A stretch of 64,000 bases of DNA from Kentomonas sorsogonicus (lineage: Eukaryota; Euglenozoa; Kinetoplastea; Trypanosomatida; Trypanosomatidae), in NCBI GenBank assembly GCA_030347455.1, contig JAQOSZ010000039.1, forward strand, positions 1 to 64,000. The letters are read 5' to 3'. Below the pieces are notes generated by a model. The model searched no databases. It was not told where the DNA came from and saw only the letters and a list, made by a program, of their open reading frames with translations. This document shows positions 18,055-28,449 of the stretch, in pieces (positions within the stretch are counted from its first letter, which is position 1; each line of letters opens with the position of its first letter). Both the position numbers and the translations under genes were made by a program.

Positions 18055-19389
18055 CTACGGACACTCGACAGTGAGGCCCGGGCTTAGGCGCGTGTCCCAC
18101 ACACGATACAGCGGTGCCCGCGGCGGCCCCTGGCGCTGCACCTGCTCATTGACCATCGGCATCTCCTCGGGAAACATGCGGTGGATACACACAGAGTTGG
18201 GACTCACTTCACGGCCGTCTGCAAGACGAGGCACGTCGTGCATAAAACAAAGATCGAGTCCAACATAGAAGATGTTGTCCTCGCGTGCGTTGAGGCTCAC
18301 AAAGCGGCCAATCATCGCGTCCTCCGCAAACACCTTGTGCTCAACATACGTCTCGATCTTCCTCCGGTCGGGGGGGCCAAGCAGCGCGCTCAGCATGTGT
18401 GGCTCGTTGCGGAACACGGCGTCGACGGCCTCCGAGCCTAGAATGTACAGGAGACCCCAATAGAAGAGCTCCCCGTCTCTGCCGTGAATGTAGCCCCAGT
18501 ACAGCTTCTTGAGGTGCTCCGGCGTCACGGCGATCGGGTGTCGGAGAGTCGCCAGCGCGTCCAGGTGGCCCACAATGAGCGACGGACGCATATAAGAGTC
18601 GTCATCGGCTTTTGCATAGTACGAGGCGCGGGGGAACTGCCGGCGCGCAAAGGCAAACCACGTCGCGACCTTTTGCGACATCGTGAACTCCGCCGTCAGC
18701 CCGCGCCTGCGCCCCACACCACACTCCTCGCCGTCCTCCACCTGACAAAGCGGGGGGTCACGCACGTTCAGAATCCACAGAATGTCCGCCGCAGTCTCCG
18801 CCTCGCCGCGCAGCGCGTCGCTGGGCCCTCTGCCGGCGCGCGTGTGGTGCTCGGCAAGCACAGACACCACCAGCATCCGCCCCTCGAAGTTGTTCGCGCG
18901 CCGCGCCATGTTGGGGTCTGTCATCCACGTCGCGCGCTGCAGCGGCCGCATCCGCCGCCCCCGCAGGTTGTCTGTCGACTGCGCGCCGACAACGACCGTG
19001 TACGGCGCCTGCGTCGGGCCGACGCTGCCGTCCGCGCTCAGCGCCCACCTCCACGCCGCGCACGCCGCCGGGCCGCCCGTCACCGCACACAGCGGCGCCG
19101 CCCTGCTGCTCAGAGTGCGCACTAGCGTCTCCGCAAGCGTGTCATTGAAAGTTGGGCGGAATGCCGCCCGCCGCGCCATCTCCGGCGATGTAGATGACGA
19201 CCGTGGCGCGAAGTACACGCAGAGGAGAAGAGCGGCGAGAAACAGCGCGAGAGGCAGCGCGAGACACGCCAGCCGGCGCCGGGAGAGCCTCCCGACAACT
19301 CTGATTGAGGAGAATTTTCTTCTGAAGAGGTGAATCTCCTTGCTGGGAGGAAGATTGCTTCGGTTAGCGGCAGACTCACGCTTACGCAT
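18055..19389 (-). CDS. Family B beta-1,3-glycosyltransferase-like protein, copy B2
   Basis: Intact 444-aa type II membrane glycosyltransferase, start MRKRESAANR. It has the same layout as B1: basic tail, anchor around ALPLALFLAALLLCVYF, short stem, catalytic domain with KADDDSY (KTDDDTY in B1), and a later acidic motif, here AEDAMIGRF where B1 and B3 have IEDMLIGRF. The loop between the CQVEDGE motif and the KxDDD motif also differs from B1 (TAEFTMSQKV against LPEWSQSRKT), while flanking sequence is nearly unchanged. That suggests patchwork change near the active site. The C-terminus ends LTVECP, as in all B copies. Sugar specificity unknown. Confidence 0.8.
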   Translation of the reverse strand: MRKRESAANRSNLPPSKEIHLFRRKFSSIRVVGRLSRRRLACLALPLALFLAALLLCVYFAPRSSSTSPEMARRAAFRPTFNDTLAETLVRTLSSRAAPLCAVTGGPAACAAWRWALSADGSVGPTQAPYTVVVGAQSTDNLRGRRMRPLQRATWMTDPNMARRANNFEGRMLVVSVLAEHHTRAGRGPSDALRGEAETAADILWILNVRDPPLCQVEDGEECGVGRRRGLTAEFTMSQKVATWFAFARRQFPRASYYAKADDDSYMRPSLIVGHLDALATLRHPIAVTPEHLKKLYWGYIHGRDGELFYWGLLYILGSEAVDAVFRNEPHMLSALLGPPDRRKIETYVEHKVFAEDAMIGRFVSLNAREDNIFYVGLDLCFMHDVPRLADGREVSPNSVCIHRMFPEEMPMVNEQVQRQGPPRAPLYRVWDTRLSPGLTVECP

Positions 19390-19804
19390 CGCAACACACA
19401 CTCAGAGGGACTCCAGAAGGAAAGTTATGCGGGACGGCGAGCACGTAATAGGAATACAGATACTCTTTACTGATACAAAAGTCAGGAGGAGAAGGGGAGA
19501 GGAAATAGGATAAATGGGTGCGTAGTAATCATGACGATAGTGTAACCGTCACTTTCAGCAAACATAGAGCAGCGGAGACTACATAGACACAGCCCGCCGT
19601 GCCCGTTTCCAACAAGACCGACGCGCCGCTGCAACCAGTGGCGCAAGGCAAGCACCGCCCGGCTCGGTACACCACAGAACAAGATAATAGTGAGGAAAAA
19701 TACATGTTTGTTGGTTCTGCACTGCAGGAGTCCACTCATTCACGCAGGACAGGGACTGCTGAACGTTGCATGTCGAAAATAATAATAATAATAATAGTAA
19801 TGAC
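19390..19804. repeat. L-type spacer, copy 2 (B2 5' flank)
   Basis: Near-exact copy of 29821-30235 and close to 5156-5584. It contains the B2 5' UTR and its trans-splicing signals and ends in a short (AAT)n run. No gene seen. Confidence 0.85.
19470..19512 (-). promoter_or_regulatory. Candidate trans-splice acceptor for B2
   Basis: A gene-strand pyrimidine tract (about 19482-19512) is followed by the first AG at 19470-19471, the same spacing as upstream of B1. Confidence 0.45.
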
Positions 19805-20990
19805 TCACCTGCGACCCGCCGCCGCCCACAGCAGCTCGGCGTCCTTCCCCGAGTCGCCCAGCGGCACCAGATCGGGCGCCGCCGCCGGCAGGCACCCCAG
19901 CTCGCGCGTCGACCGCCGTATCAGCTCCTCCGTCACCGCCCGCCCGGTGCCCTCCCCGCCGCGGTACGCGTCCACGTCCCCGCACGCGCCCACCAGCCGC
20001 CACACGCGCAGCGGCGGCAGCAGCTCCGTCAGCCGCGCCAGCTCGCAGGCGGCGCGCGTGTGGTTCACGAGCGGGTGCAGCACAGGGTACATCTGCGGCA
20101 GGAGGTACAGATAGTGCGCGAGGCTGAGCTCCTTCTCCTCGCCCGCGAAGTGCCACAGCAGCGGGCGCGTGCCTACCAGATCACTGCGCGGCGGAAAGGA
20201 GGCGGGAGAGTCCCCCGTGATGAGCGCCGCCGCGCGGAGAAACGAGAGGCTGGAGCACGTCCCGTGTGTCTCCGCCTCGTCCGCGCGGCACGCGAAGCTG
20301 TGCTTCTGCGGGCTCAGAATAACCACGTGCTCGTTCAGCAGATTGCCGAGGGGAGAGCGCGTCAGGGGCGGGGGCTGCAGGGGGTCGGCGGGGGAGCCGC
20401 CCTGGATGGTGCGCCGCCGCCGCTCCTCGAAGCGCCGCGCCATCGCCTCGTCATACGGACGCAGCGCTCCGTAGTTGGCCACCGCGTGCCGCGCGTGCGG
20501 AGGGTAGGTCGCGTTGCAGATGTACGTCGCGGCTCTGCTTCCCACCGTGCTTTTGCGCAGCATCACCTGAGCGAAAATCGTGTGGGCGTCCACCATCATG
20601 ATTGCGTCCGGCAGCCGCCGCGACGCCCCGTCACTGTCCGCTGCGCCGGACCGTATGAAGGAGAACTCGAGCGCCGGGTCATAGTCGCCGGCGACCTTCC
20701 GTGCAACCTCATTCTCGTCCTTTGTCAGCAGCGCAGCCGCCGCCGACGGCTGCGCGGTGCTCTCATCACCCGCGTACTCCACGGCGAGGGGGCCGTCTGA
20801 GCGGTACTCGCGCAGTCGGTTGTGCATGTACAGCAGGCCGACGAGGGTCTGGTCGTTGGTGTCGTCGCGGTGGGCGCCAGTCCTGTGCCTCGGGCTCCCC
20901 GGTATCGGGTACGTGCAGTCCTTCGCGGAAACCGGAGAGCGCCGCCGTCAGCGCATGTAATCGTTTATCTCGGAGCTTCACGCAAAGAAC
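19805..20990 (-). pseudogene. Short family A copy psi-3
   Basis: Same structure as psi-1: a C-terminal half open for 340 codons from an internal Met, ending AAAGRR and TGA, with the deletion junction at 20926/20927 and similarity to family A ending near 20990. It carries LPAAAPDLV near the C-terminus like A4 and psi-4, where A2, A3, A5 and A6 have LPATKPDLV. So even the short copies exchange or share variants with full-length genes. Confidence 0.8.
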
Positions 20991-22449
20991 TGGGAGCTTT
21001 GGCGCACTCCAGTGCAAGGAAAGCATTAAGCATTGTAAATAGCAGCAACTGAAAGATAAAGAGGCGAGAAACGTAGACGACAGAATAATCTGTCCTAATC
21101 CTTTGTTGCGTACGGGTGGCGAAGGGATGGAAGAGAGGAGCAGAGTGACTATATCTGTTATAAAGGTAGAGATATCATGAGAAGGCCCAGGTTCACTCAT
21201 AACCACTCTTCCAGAATCTTAGCAATTCCAACTTCGCTCACCGTTAATGATAATGTATTTTTCACGTTTTAGATTTATATGATATTTTAAACTTACGAAG
21301 CGCACGTCTGCGCACTCCATGACCCCATTCACCGAACCTCCGCGGCAGGAAGCGCAGCGTAGGGGGTTATGGAGGACGGGTTTTCCCGCTGACAGCGACT
21401 TCAAGGATGAAACAGGGAAGTAAAATTACGAGGAATTACTCAAGAGAAAAAAAAATGTGGAGTCATAGAGATAGATTGCTAAACATTTTCACACAGAATC
21501 ACGCATAGGTGCAGGTTGTTGTTTCTGTTATTTTTGTTTTATTATCTCGTGTCTGTGCGTGTCGCTACTGAACTTAAATCATGGAGCGTTCATCCAGGAG
21601 TGTTCATTGTATAGTAAAGCTGTCAGCGATGGCATCTCTCCTAAAAAGATGAGATGCAGTGAACAGTGAAAATAAGATTGAAACGCTAATATAGATGCTC
21701 TTGAACCGAAAAAATAAATAAATAAATGGATTTTAAAAAATAAGATTTTTTTTTTTTACAATAATAATAATAGTAGTAGTAAAATTAAAAAAACGATGAG
21801 CTTGCGCAAAAAGCCGGATTTCTGGAGGAGAGAGAGGGAAGTGCGGAATCGTCGGATCATTAATAAGCGAGAAACCACGGCCCTCTATAAAATAAAAGAA
21901 GCTTTTTGACGAGCATTTTTCTGTGTAAAGGTATATATCTTCAGCAGAACGCAAAGTGAAGAAAAAAAAAAGAAAAAGAAGAGAAAGTAACAAAGGTAAA
22001 AAGGTAAAAAGGTCTTTACAGAGTTTGCTGTTTGCAGTTCTCCGCCGTTTTGTGGAGATGACATAGCCTTTCGAAATATATAGATAGACCTTGACGAGGA
22101 AAAAAAAGCACACACAAGAATAAACCCAGAGAGAGCGGAGGGGAAAGTAGAGGTCGAGTGAGGCATCTCCATCCACACGCAAACACAAAAGAATTCGTTA
22201 TCCCTTTATTAGAAGTGTTCAGACCACAGCACCAATAGCACGACGGGATGGGAGGCCCATCTCGCACACACGCACACATGGTTAACCAGCAGGTCAGAAC
22301 AGTAATCAAATGAGGCGCCTACGAACAGAAGAAGGGCATGACGCTTCAAAGCTGCGCTTCACTAATGTACGGTGGAGATGACTCGCCGCGGACGGATCTT
22401 TCACCACGAATGGTGCGCCCGCCAGCCGGCGACGCGCACAGGGCCCTGC
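20991..22449. repeat. I-type spacer, copy 3
   Basis: Nearly identical to the other I spacers, with the ~120-base element at about 21290-21405. Here the frame starting at 21404 ends after 61 codons, so the 212-codon chimeric frame of copies 1, 2 and 5 is not conserved. No gene seen. Confidence 0.8.
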
Positions 22450-24717
22450 TTACTTGCGACCTGCCGCCGCCCACAGCAGCTCGGCGTCCTTCCCCGAGTC
22501 GCCCAGCGGCACCAGATCGGGCGCCGCCGCCGGCAGGCACCCCAGCTCGCGCGTCGACCGCCGTATCAGCTCCTCCGTCACCGCCCGCCCGGTGCCCTCC
22601 CCGCCGCGGTACGCGTCCACGTCCCCGCACGCGCCCACCAGCCGCCACGCGCGCACCGGCGGCAGCAGCTCCGTCAGCCGCGCCAGCTCGCAGGCGGCGC
22701 GCGTGTGGTTCACGAGCGGGTGCAGCAGGGGGTACAGCGGGGGGACAAAGTGCAGGTAGTAGTACATCAAAGCATGCTTTTCGGGACCCGCAAAGTGCCA
22801 CGCAAACGGCTTTGTAACGACTAGATCATGCCGTGGTGGAAAAGTAACCGGCGAGTCTCTTGTTACGAGCGACGCATCACGCAGAAAAGTAAGACTGGAG
22901 CACGTACCGTTGACCTCGGCCTCATTAGCACGACACGCGTACGAGTGGTTTTTAGGATTAAGAATGATGATGTTGGGGTTGAGCAAATTACCGAGAGCAG
23001 AACGCGGCAGAGACTGCCGTTCGCGCATTTCACTACTATTAGCATAGCGAATAAAGCCAGCTGTGTGACTCCTCCGTTTCTCAAAGTGGAGGGCCATCGC
23101 ATCTTCAAATCCAATGAGCCCCCTAAAATGTGCGGGAGCGCTGCGTGCTTGCGGCGGATACGAAGCGTTTGACACGTACAATGTGTCGAGCCTGCACCAC
23201 GTGTGTCGTTTCATGATGAGCTGAAAAAGTAGATTGTGCGTGTCCACCGCAATCATTGCCCACGGAAGCTGAAGAGACGCGCCATCACTGTCAGGGGCGC
23301 CGGAGGGGATGTACGAGGAATTAAACATCAAGTCATAATCCGTGTCGACGCGTCGCGCCAGTTTGCGCTCCTGCGGAGTCAGCACTCCGACCGCGCCATC
23401 GCTGCCACCCTCCGACGTGCCTCCGTAATCGACGGCGAGGGGGCCGTCCGTCCTGTACTCCCGTAGGCGACCACGGAGGTAAAGGAAGCCATACAAGCCC
23501 TGATCGGATGAGTCGTCCCTGTGCGCCCCCGATTTGTGACGCGGGCTCCCAGGTATGGGGTACGTGCACGTATCCGCAGGGCAGTTGGGCAACGTGTGCA
23601 CCAGGCGTTGCATAGCAAAAAAAGCGCGACGTAGGGCCCACACACGCACAATAGTGAAGCCACAGTTCACCTTGATCATGGGGCTGGAGTCATATGACGC
23701 AAGGGTGTGACCTCCACTTCGGTTAAACATTGCGTTCGGAGGAACGTGCTTCGACAACCCGTAATTTTGTTGCTTAAGGAACGCAGTGTGTAATGTAAGC
23801 AGCTCCGTAAAATAACTTTCGCAGTCGCCGTTAAGACCCACAAGGTAGCATCCGGTCTCACCGTTAAGAATAAAAGGGGCCAAGGCACTCTCTGTGCGTA
23901 CGTCCCGCGTGTACCGCGTCCACCGCGCGCTGTCCGCCGCCTCCCGCGGGTCGCGCGTCGTCATGCGCTCGTGCTCCGCCGCGCTGTGCGCCGTCACGCT
24001 CGCGAAGGACCGCACAACGCTGTACACGTCCGCGTCCCCAGTGTATACAACGTCTGCGTCCGCTAGCGTCACCACGTCCTCGTCGTTCAGCTGGTCGAGG
24101 AAGCTCACAAAGTAGTTGGGGTTCTCGCTCGCTATGAGCCACCCAACTATCGGCGCCCACCTGTTTATAATGGAGAATCGCTTCCACTTGTAGCCGATGC
24201 ACTCCAGACGAATGCCAGTCAGCGCCGCCGTCAGTGCCGACAGACGAGTGAAGTCCGACGAGTCCGTACAGTACACAAAGAACTTGGCCTTGACGGTGCG
24301 TATGTTGTCCTCCGGGTGCTGTGCCGCAGACCCCCCGTACACGTACGACGGCGGCCCCCGCTCGCGCCGCAGCGCCTGGTCCACCTCGACCGAGTTGAAG
24401 CGCTCGTAGGAGCGCCGGATGTTCGCCGCCAGCTGCGCAACGGGTAAACCGAAAAGAGACTCCTCCGTCGCGGACGGGCAGTTGGCGGTGGTGAACGTTG
24501 GCGGCACGACTTTTGGCGTCCGATCAGCAGCGCACTGAAAGAGCACTACAATGAGAATAAGGGGCATGAGTAACGCGAGGCGGCGAAACTTGCACCATTT
24601 TGAGAGCCGCACGTTCTTCCGCATTACGGTCGCCGCTTTTGTGACGATGCCGCCATTGATGACGGGAGCTCGTTTCTGAATGGGGTAGCTGACCACCTCC
24701 TCCGTATCTGAGTTCAT
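22450..24717 (-). CDS. Family A glycosyltransferase, copy A4 (most diverged)
   Basis: Intact 755-aa family A enzyme starting MNSDTEEVVSYPIQK. The anchor is about LALLMPLILIVVLFQCAA. The catalytic motif is EDVVTLADADVVYTGDAD, and the later region reads VNCGFTIVRVWALRR and HRDDSSDQ where A2 has FNTGFFLARVW and HRDDTNDQ. The C-terminal half (about residues 280-660) differs at many positions from every other copy. The stem, the HSAAEHERMTT block and the terminal ~95 residues remain nearly identical, and the last of these has PVRAWRLVG and PAAAPDLV variants. This is the strongest mosaic of the set. The change from N-T-G to N-C-G in the motif corresponding to A2 352-355 could matter for substrate binding. 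Confidence 0.8.
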   Translation of the reverse strand: MNSDTEEVVSYPIQKRAPVINGGIVTKAATVMRKNVRLSKWCKFRRLALLMPLILIVVLFQCAADRTPKVVPPTFTTANCPSATEESLFGLPVAQLAANIRRSYERFNSVEVDQALRRERGPPSYVYGGSAAQHPEDNIRTVKAKFFVYCTDSSDFTRLSALTAALTGIRLECIGYKWKRFSIINRWAPIVGWLIASENPNYFVSFLDQLNDEDVVTLADADVVYTGDADVYSVVRSFASVTAHSAAEHERMTTRDPREAADSARWTRYTRDVRTESALAPFILNGETGCYLVGLNGDCESYFTELLTLHTAFLKQQNYGLSKHVPPNAMFNRSGGHTLASYDSSPMIKVNCGFTIVRVWALRRAFFAMQRLVHTLPNCPADTCTYPIPGSPRHKSGAHRDDSSDQGLYGFLYLRGRLREYRTDGPLAVDYGGTSEGGSDGAVGVLTPQERKLARRVDTDYDLMFNSSYIPSGAPDSDGASLQLPWAMIAVDTHNLLFQLIMKRHTWCRLDTLYVSNASYPPQARSAPAHFRGLIGFEDAMALHFEKRRSHTAGFIRYANSSEMRERQSLPRSALGNLLNPNIIILNPKNHSYACRANEAEVNGTCSSLTFLRDASLVTRDSPVTFPPRHDLVVTKPFAWHFAGPEKHALMYYYLHFVPPLYPLLHPLVNHTRAACELARLTELLPPVRAWRLVGACGDVDAYRGGEGTGRAVTEELIRRSTRELGCLPAAAPDLVPLGDSGKDAELLWAAAGRK

Positions 24718-25395
24718 TGTAGAGGGGAGCGAGGGGATTTGTGGGGTAAAAAAAGAAGGGAGTGGTAGTGCTGGAGGCGTGTTGAAACGTCACTGAAGTG
24801 CTCGTGCTCTTTGACAGGCAAGAGAGGTAGGAAGCAAGATCGGGATAAGAGGGCGTTGGAAGGTGAAAAAGAAAAGTTGCATGACGCACTCATCGAGGAG
24901 AGAGGAGAACTGATACATTTGAGGAAGTGACGCTCCTCATGAGAAACCGCTCGTAGTCCACTCTAGAAGCCACCACTGTAGTTATTTGCGTGCATCAGGT
25001 ACACAGCGCAAAGCGCCGCCCAAATAAAAACGCAAGAGAATAGGGGCATTAATCGGGTGAAAAAAAACGTGTAAAGGAACACAATGGCCTCATACGATCT
25101 TGTTTTACACCAGCAGAAGAGAGGGTGGAAAGAAAAGGAAAAAGAAAGCTCAAAGGGAGAGAAGAAAGGAAATACGGAGAGTTCAACTAAAAGATGAGGA
25201 GCCAAGACGATAGCAATGCACTATTCGAGAAGAAGTGTACTCTCTCGATCGTACGCAGCCTCGAGAAGTATTCAGGAAGCTGACGCTCCATTCCAGAAGT
25301 GAAGGTGCGTTTGGGGGAAGAGGAGGGAGGGGAAAGAGCCTTGCTGATGTTCCTTCCCCTCGACTGAGGAGTCCATGTCTGATCGCTTCCCCTCC
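24718..25395. repeat. M-type spacer, copy 2 (A4 5' flank)
   Basis: Near-identical to 14319-14995, including the gene-strand pyrimidine tract ending near 24808 that probably directs trans-splicing of A4. No gene seen. Confidence 0.8.
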
Positions 25396-26585
25396 TCACA
25401 CAACTGCCCACAGCAGCTCGGCGTCCTTCCCCGAGTCGCCCAGCGGCACCAGATCGGGCGCCGCCGCCGGCAGGCACCCCAGCTCGCGCGTCGACCGCCG
25501 TATCAGCTCCTCCGTCACCGCCCGCCCGGTGCCCTCCCCGCCGCGGTACGCGTCCACGTCCCCGCACGCGCCCACCAGCCGCCACACGCGCAGCGGCGGC
25601 AGCAGCTCCGTCAGCCGCGCCAGCTCGCAGGCGGCGCGCGTGTGGTTCACGAGCGGGTGCAGCACAGGGTACATCTGCGGCAGGAGGTACAGATAGTGCG
25701 CGAGGCTGAGCTCCTTCTCCTCGCCCGCGAAGTGCCACAGCAGCGGGCGCGTGCCTACCAGATCACTGCGCGGCGGAAAGGAGGCGGGAGAGTCCCCCGT
25801 GATGAGCGCCGCCGCGCGGAGAAACGAGAGGCTGGAGCACGTCCCGTGTGTCTCCGCCTCGTCCGCGCGGCACGCGAAGCTGTGCTTCTGCGGGCTCAGA
25901 ATAACCACGTGCTCGTTCAGCAGATTGCCGAGGGGAGAGCGCGTCAGGGGCGGGGGCTGCAGGGCATTGTTAGCAGACGCAGCGGAACGGCCGCCCTGGA
26001 TGGTGCGCCGCCGCCGCTCCTCGAAGCGCCGCGCCATCGCCTCGTCATACGGACGCAGCGCTCCGTAGTTGGCCACCGCGTGCCGCGCGTGCGGAGGGTA
26101 GGTCGCGTTGCAGATGTACGTCGCGGCTCTGCTTCCCACCGTGCTTTTGCGCAGCATCACCTGAGCGAAAATCGTGTGGGCGTCCACCATCGTGATTGCG
26201 TCCGGCAGCCGCCGCGACGCCCCGTCACTGTCCGCTGCGCCGGACCGTATGAAGGAGAACTCGAGCGCCGGGTCATAGTCGCCGGCGACCTTCCGTGCAA
26301 CCTCATTCTCGTCCTCTGTCAGCAGCGCAGCGGCCGCCGACGGCTGCGCGGTGCTCTCATCACCCGCGTACTCCACGGCGAGGGGGCCGTCTGAGCGGTA
26401 CTCGCGCAGTCGGTTGTGCATGTACAGCAGGCCGACGAGGGTCTGGTCGTTGGTGTCGTCGCGGTGGGCGCCAGTCCTGTGCCTCGGGCTCCCCGGTATC
26501 GGGTACGTGCAGTCCTTCGCGGAAACCGGAGAGCGCCGCCGTCAGCGCATGTAATCGTTTATCTCGGAGCACCACGCAAAGAACT
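25396..26585 (-). pseudogene. Short family A copy psi-4
   Basis: C-terminal half of family A open for 341 codons from an internal Met, ending LLWAVV and TGA. It has the common deletion junction at about 26520/26521 and similarity ends near 26585. It lacks the DXD region, as do the other short copies. Confidence 0.8.
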
Positions 26586-28038
26586 GGGAGTTTTGGCGCA
26601 CTCCAGCGCAAGGAAAGCATTAAGCATTGTAAATAGCAGCAACTGAAAGATAAAGAGGCGAGAAACGTAGACGACAGAGCAATCTGTCCTAATCCTTTGT
26701 TGCGTACGGGCGGCGAAGGGATGGAAGAGAGGAGCAGAGTGACTATATCTGTTATAAAGGTAGAGATATCATGAGAAGGCCCAGGTTCACTCATAACCAC
26801 TCTTCCAGAATCTTAGCAATTCCAACTTCGCTCACCGTTAATGATAATGTATTTTTCACGTTTTAGATTTATATGATATTTTAAACTTACGAAGCGCACG
26901 TCTGCGCACTCCATGACCCCATTCACCGAACCTCCGCGGCAGGAAGCGCAGCGTAGGGGGTTATGGAGGACGGGTTTTCCCGCTGACAGCGACTTCAAGG
27001 ATGAAACAGGGAAGTAAAATTACGAGGAATTACTCAAGAGAAAAAAAAATGTGGAGTCATAGAGATAGATTGCTGAACATTTTCACACAGAATCACGCAT
27101 AGGTGCAGGTTGCTGTTTCTGTTATTTTTGTTTTATTATCTCGTGTCTGTGCGTGTCGCTACTGAACTTAAATCATGGAGCGTTCATCCAGGAGTGTTCA
27201 TTGTATAGTAAAGCTGTCAGCGATGGCATCTCTCCTAAAAAGATGAGATGCAGTGAACAGTGAAATAAGATTGAAACGCTAATAGAGATGCTCTTGAACC
27301 GAAAAAAATAAATAAATAAATGGATTTGAAAAATAAGATTTTTTTTACAATAATAATAATAATAGTAGTAAAATTTAAAAAACGATGAGCTTGCGCAAAA
27401 AGCCGGATTTCTGGAGGAGAGAGAGGGAAGTGCGGAATCGTCGGATCATTAATAAGCGAGAAACCACGGCCCTCTATAAAATAAAAGAAGCTTTTTGACG
27501 AGCATTTTTCTGTGTAAAGGTATATATCTTCAGCAGAACGCAAAGTGAAGAAAAAAAAGAAAAAGAAGAGAAAGTAACAAAGGTAAAAAGGTAAAAAGGT
27601 CTTTACAGAGTTTGCTGTTTGCAGTTCTCCGCCGTTTTGTGGAGGTGACATAGCTTTTCGAAATATAAAGAGAGACCTTGACGAAGAAAAAAAAAAGCAC
27701 ACGCAAGAATAAACCCAGAGAGAACGGAGGGGAAAGTAGAGGTCGAGTGAGGCATCTCCACCAACACGCAAACACACAGGAATGTGTTATCACTTTATTA
27801 GAAGTGTTCAGACCACAGCACCAATAGCACGACGGGATGGGAGGCCCATCTCGCACACACGCAGACACGGTGAACCCGCTGGTCAGAACAGTAATCAAAT
27901 GAGGCGCCCGCGAACAGAAGAAGGGCACGACGCTTCAAAACTGTGCTTCACTAATGTACGGTGGAGATGACTCGCCGCGGACGGATCTTTCACCACGAAT
28001 GGTGAGCCCGCCAGCCGGCGACGCGCACAGGGCCCTGC
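26586..28038. repeat. I-type spacer, copy 4
   Basis: Near-identical to the other I spacers, with the ~120-base element at about 26886-26998, shortened A and T runs near 27300-27370, and pyrimidine tracts. No gene seen. Confidence 0.8.
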
Positions 28039-28197
28039 TTACTTGCGACCCGCCGCCGCCCACAGCAGCTCGGCGTCCTTCCCCGAGTCGCCCAGCGGCA
28101 CCAGATCGGGTGTTGTCGCCGGCAGGCACCCCAGCTCGCGCGTCGACCGCCGTATCAGCTCCTCCGTCACCGCCCGCCCGGTGCCCTCCCCGCCGCG
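28039..28197 (-). pseudogene. Family A 3'-end fragment in the B3 downstream flank
   Basis: Same fragment and same breakpoint as at 17644-17802, including the family A TAA at 28039-28041. B-specific 3' flank follows at 28198-28449. Confidence 0.85.
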
Positions 28198-28449
28198 TCG
28201 AGGAACGCATGCTCAGCAGCAAAGGGCGGTTGGCTGTGGAGAGGCCGAGGCTCAGCGTGCGGCTAGGCTGCAGGGGTGAAGGAGAGCCAAGAAAAGACGT
28301 CCTAATCGTGAAAACAAGCCTAAAACGACTGAAAACGAACGCAGCACATTGGCACCTGGCCAGCTTTTCAGCTTGGGCACTGTCTCTATCAATCCAGCGG
28401 CGCCGCTCGCCTCGGATCACCTGCGAAGCGTCTGCGGCTCGCACCGGCA

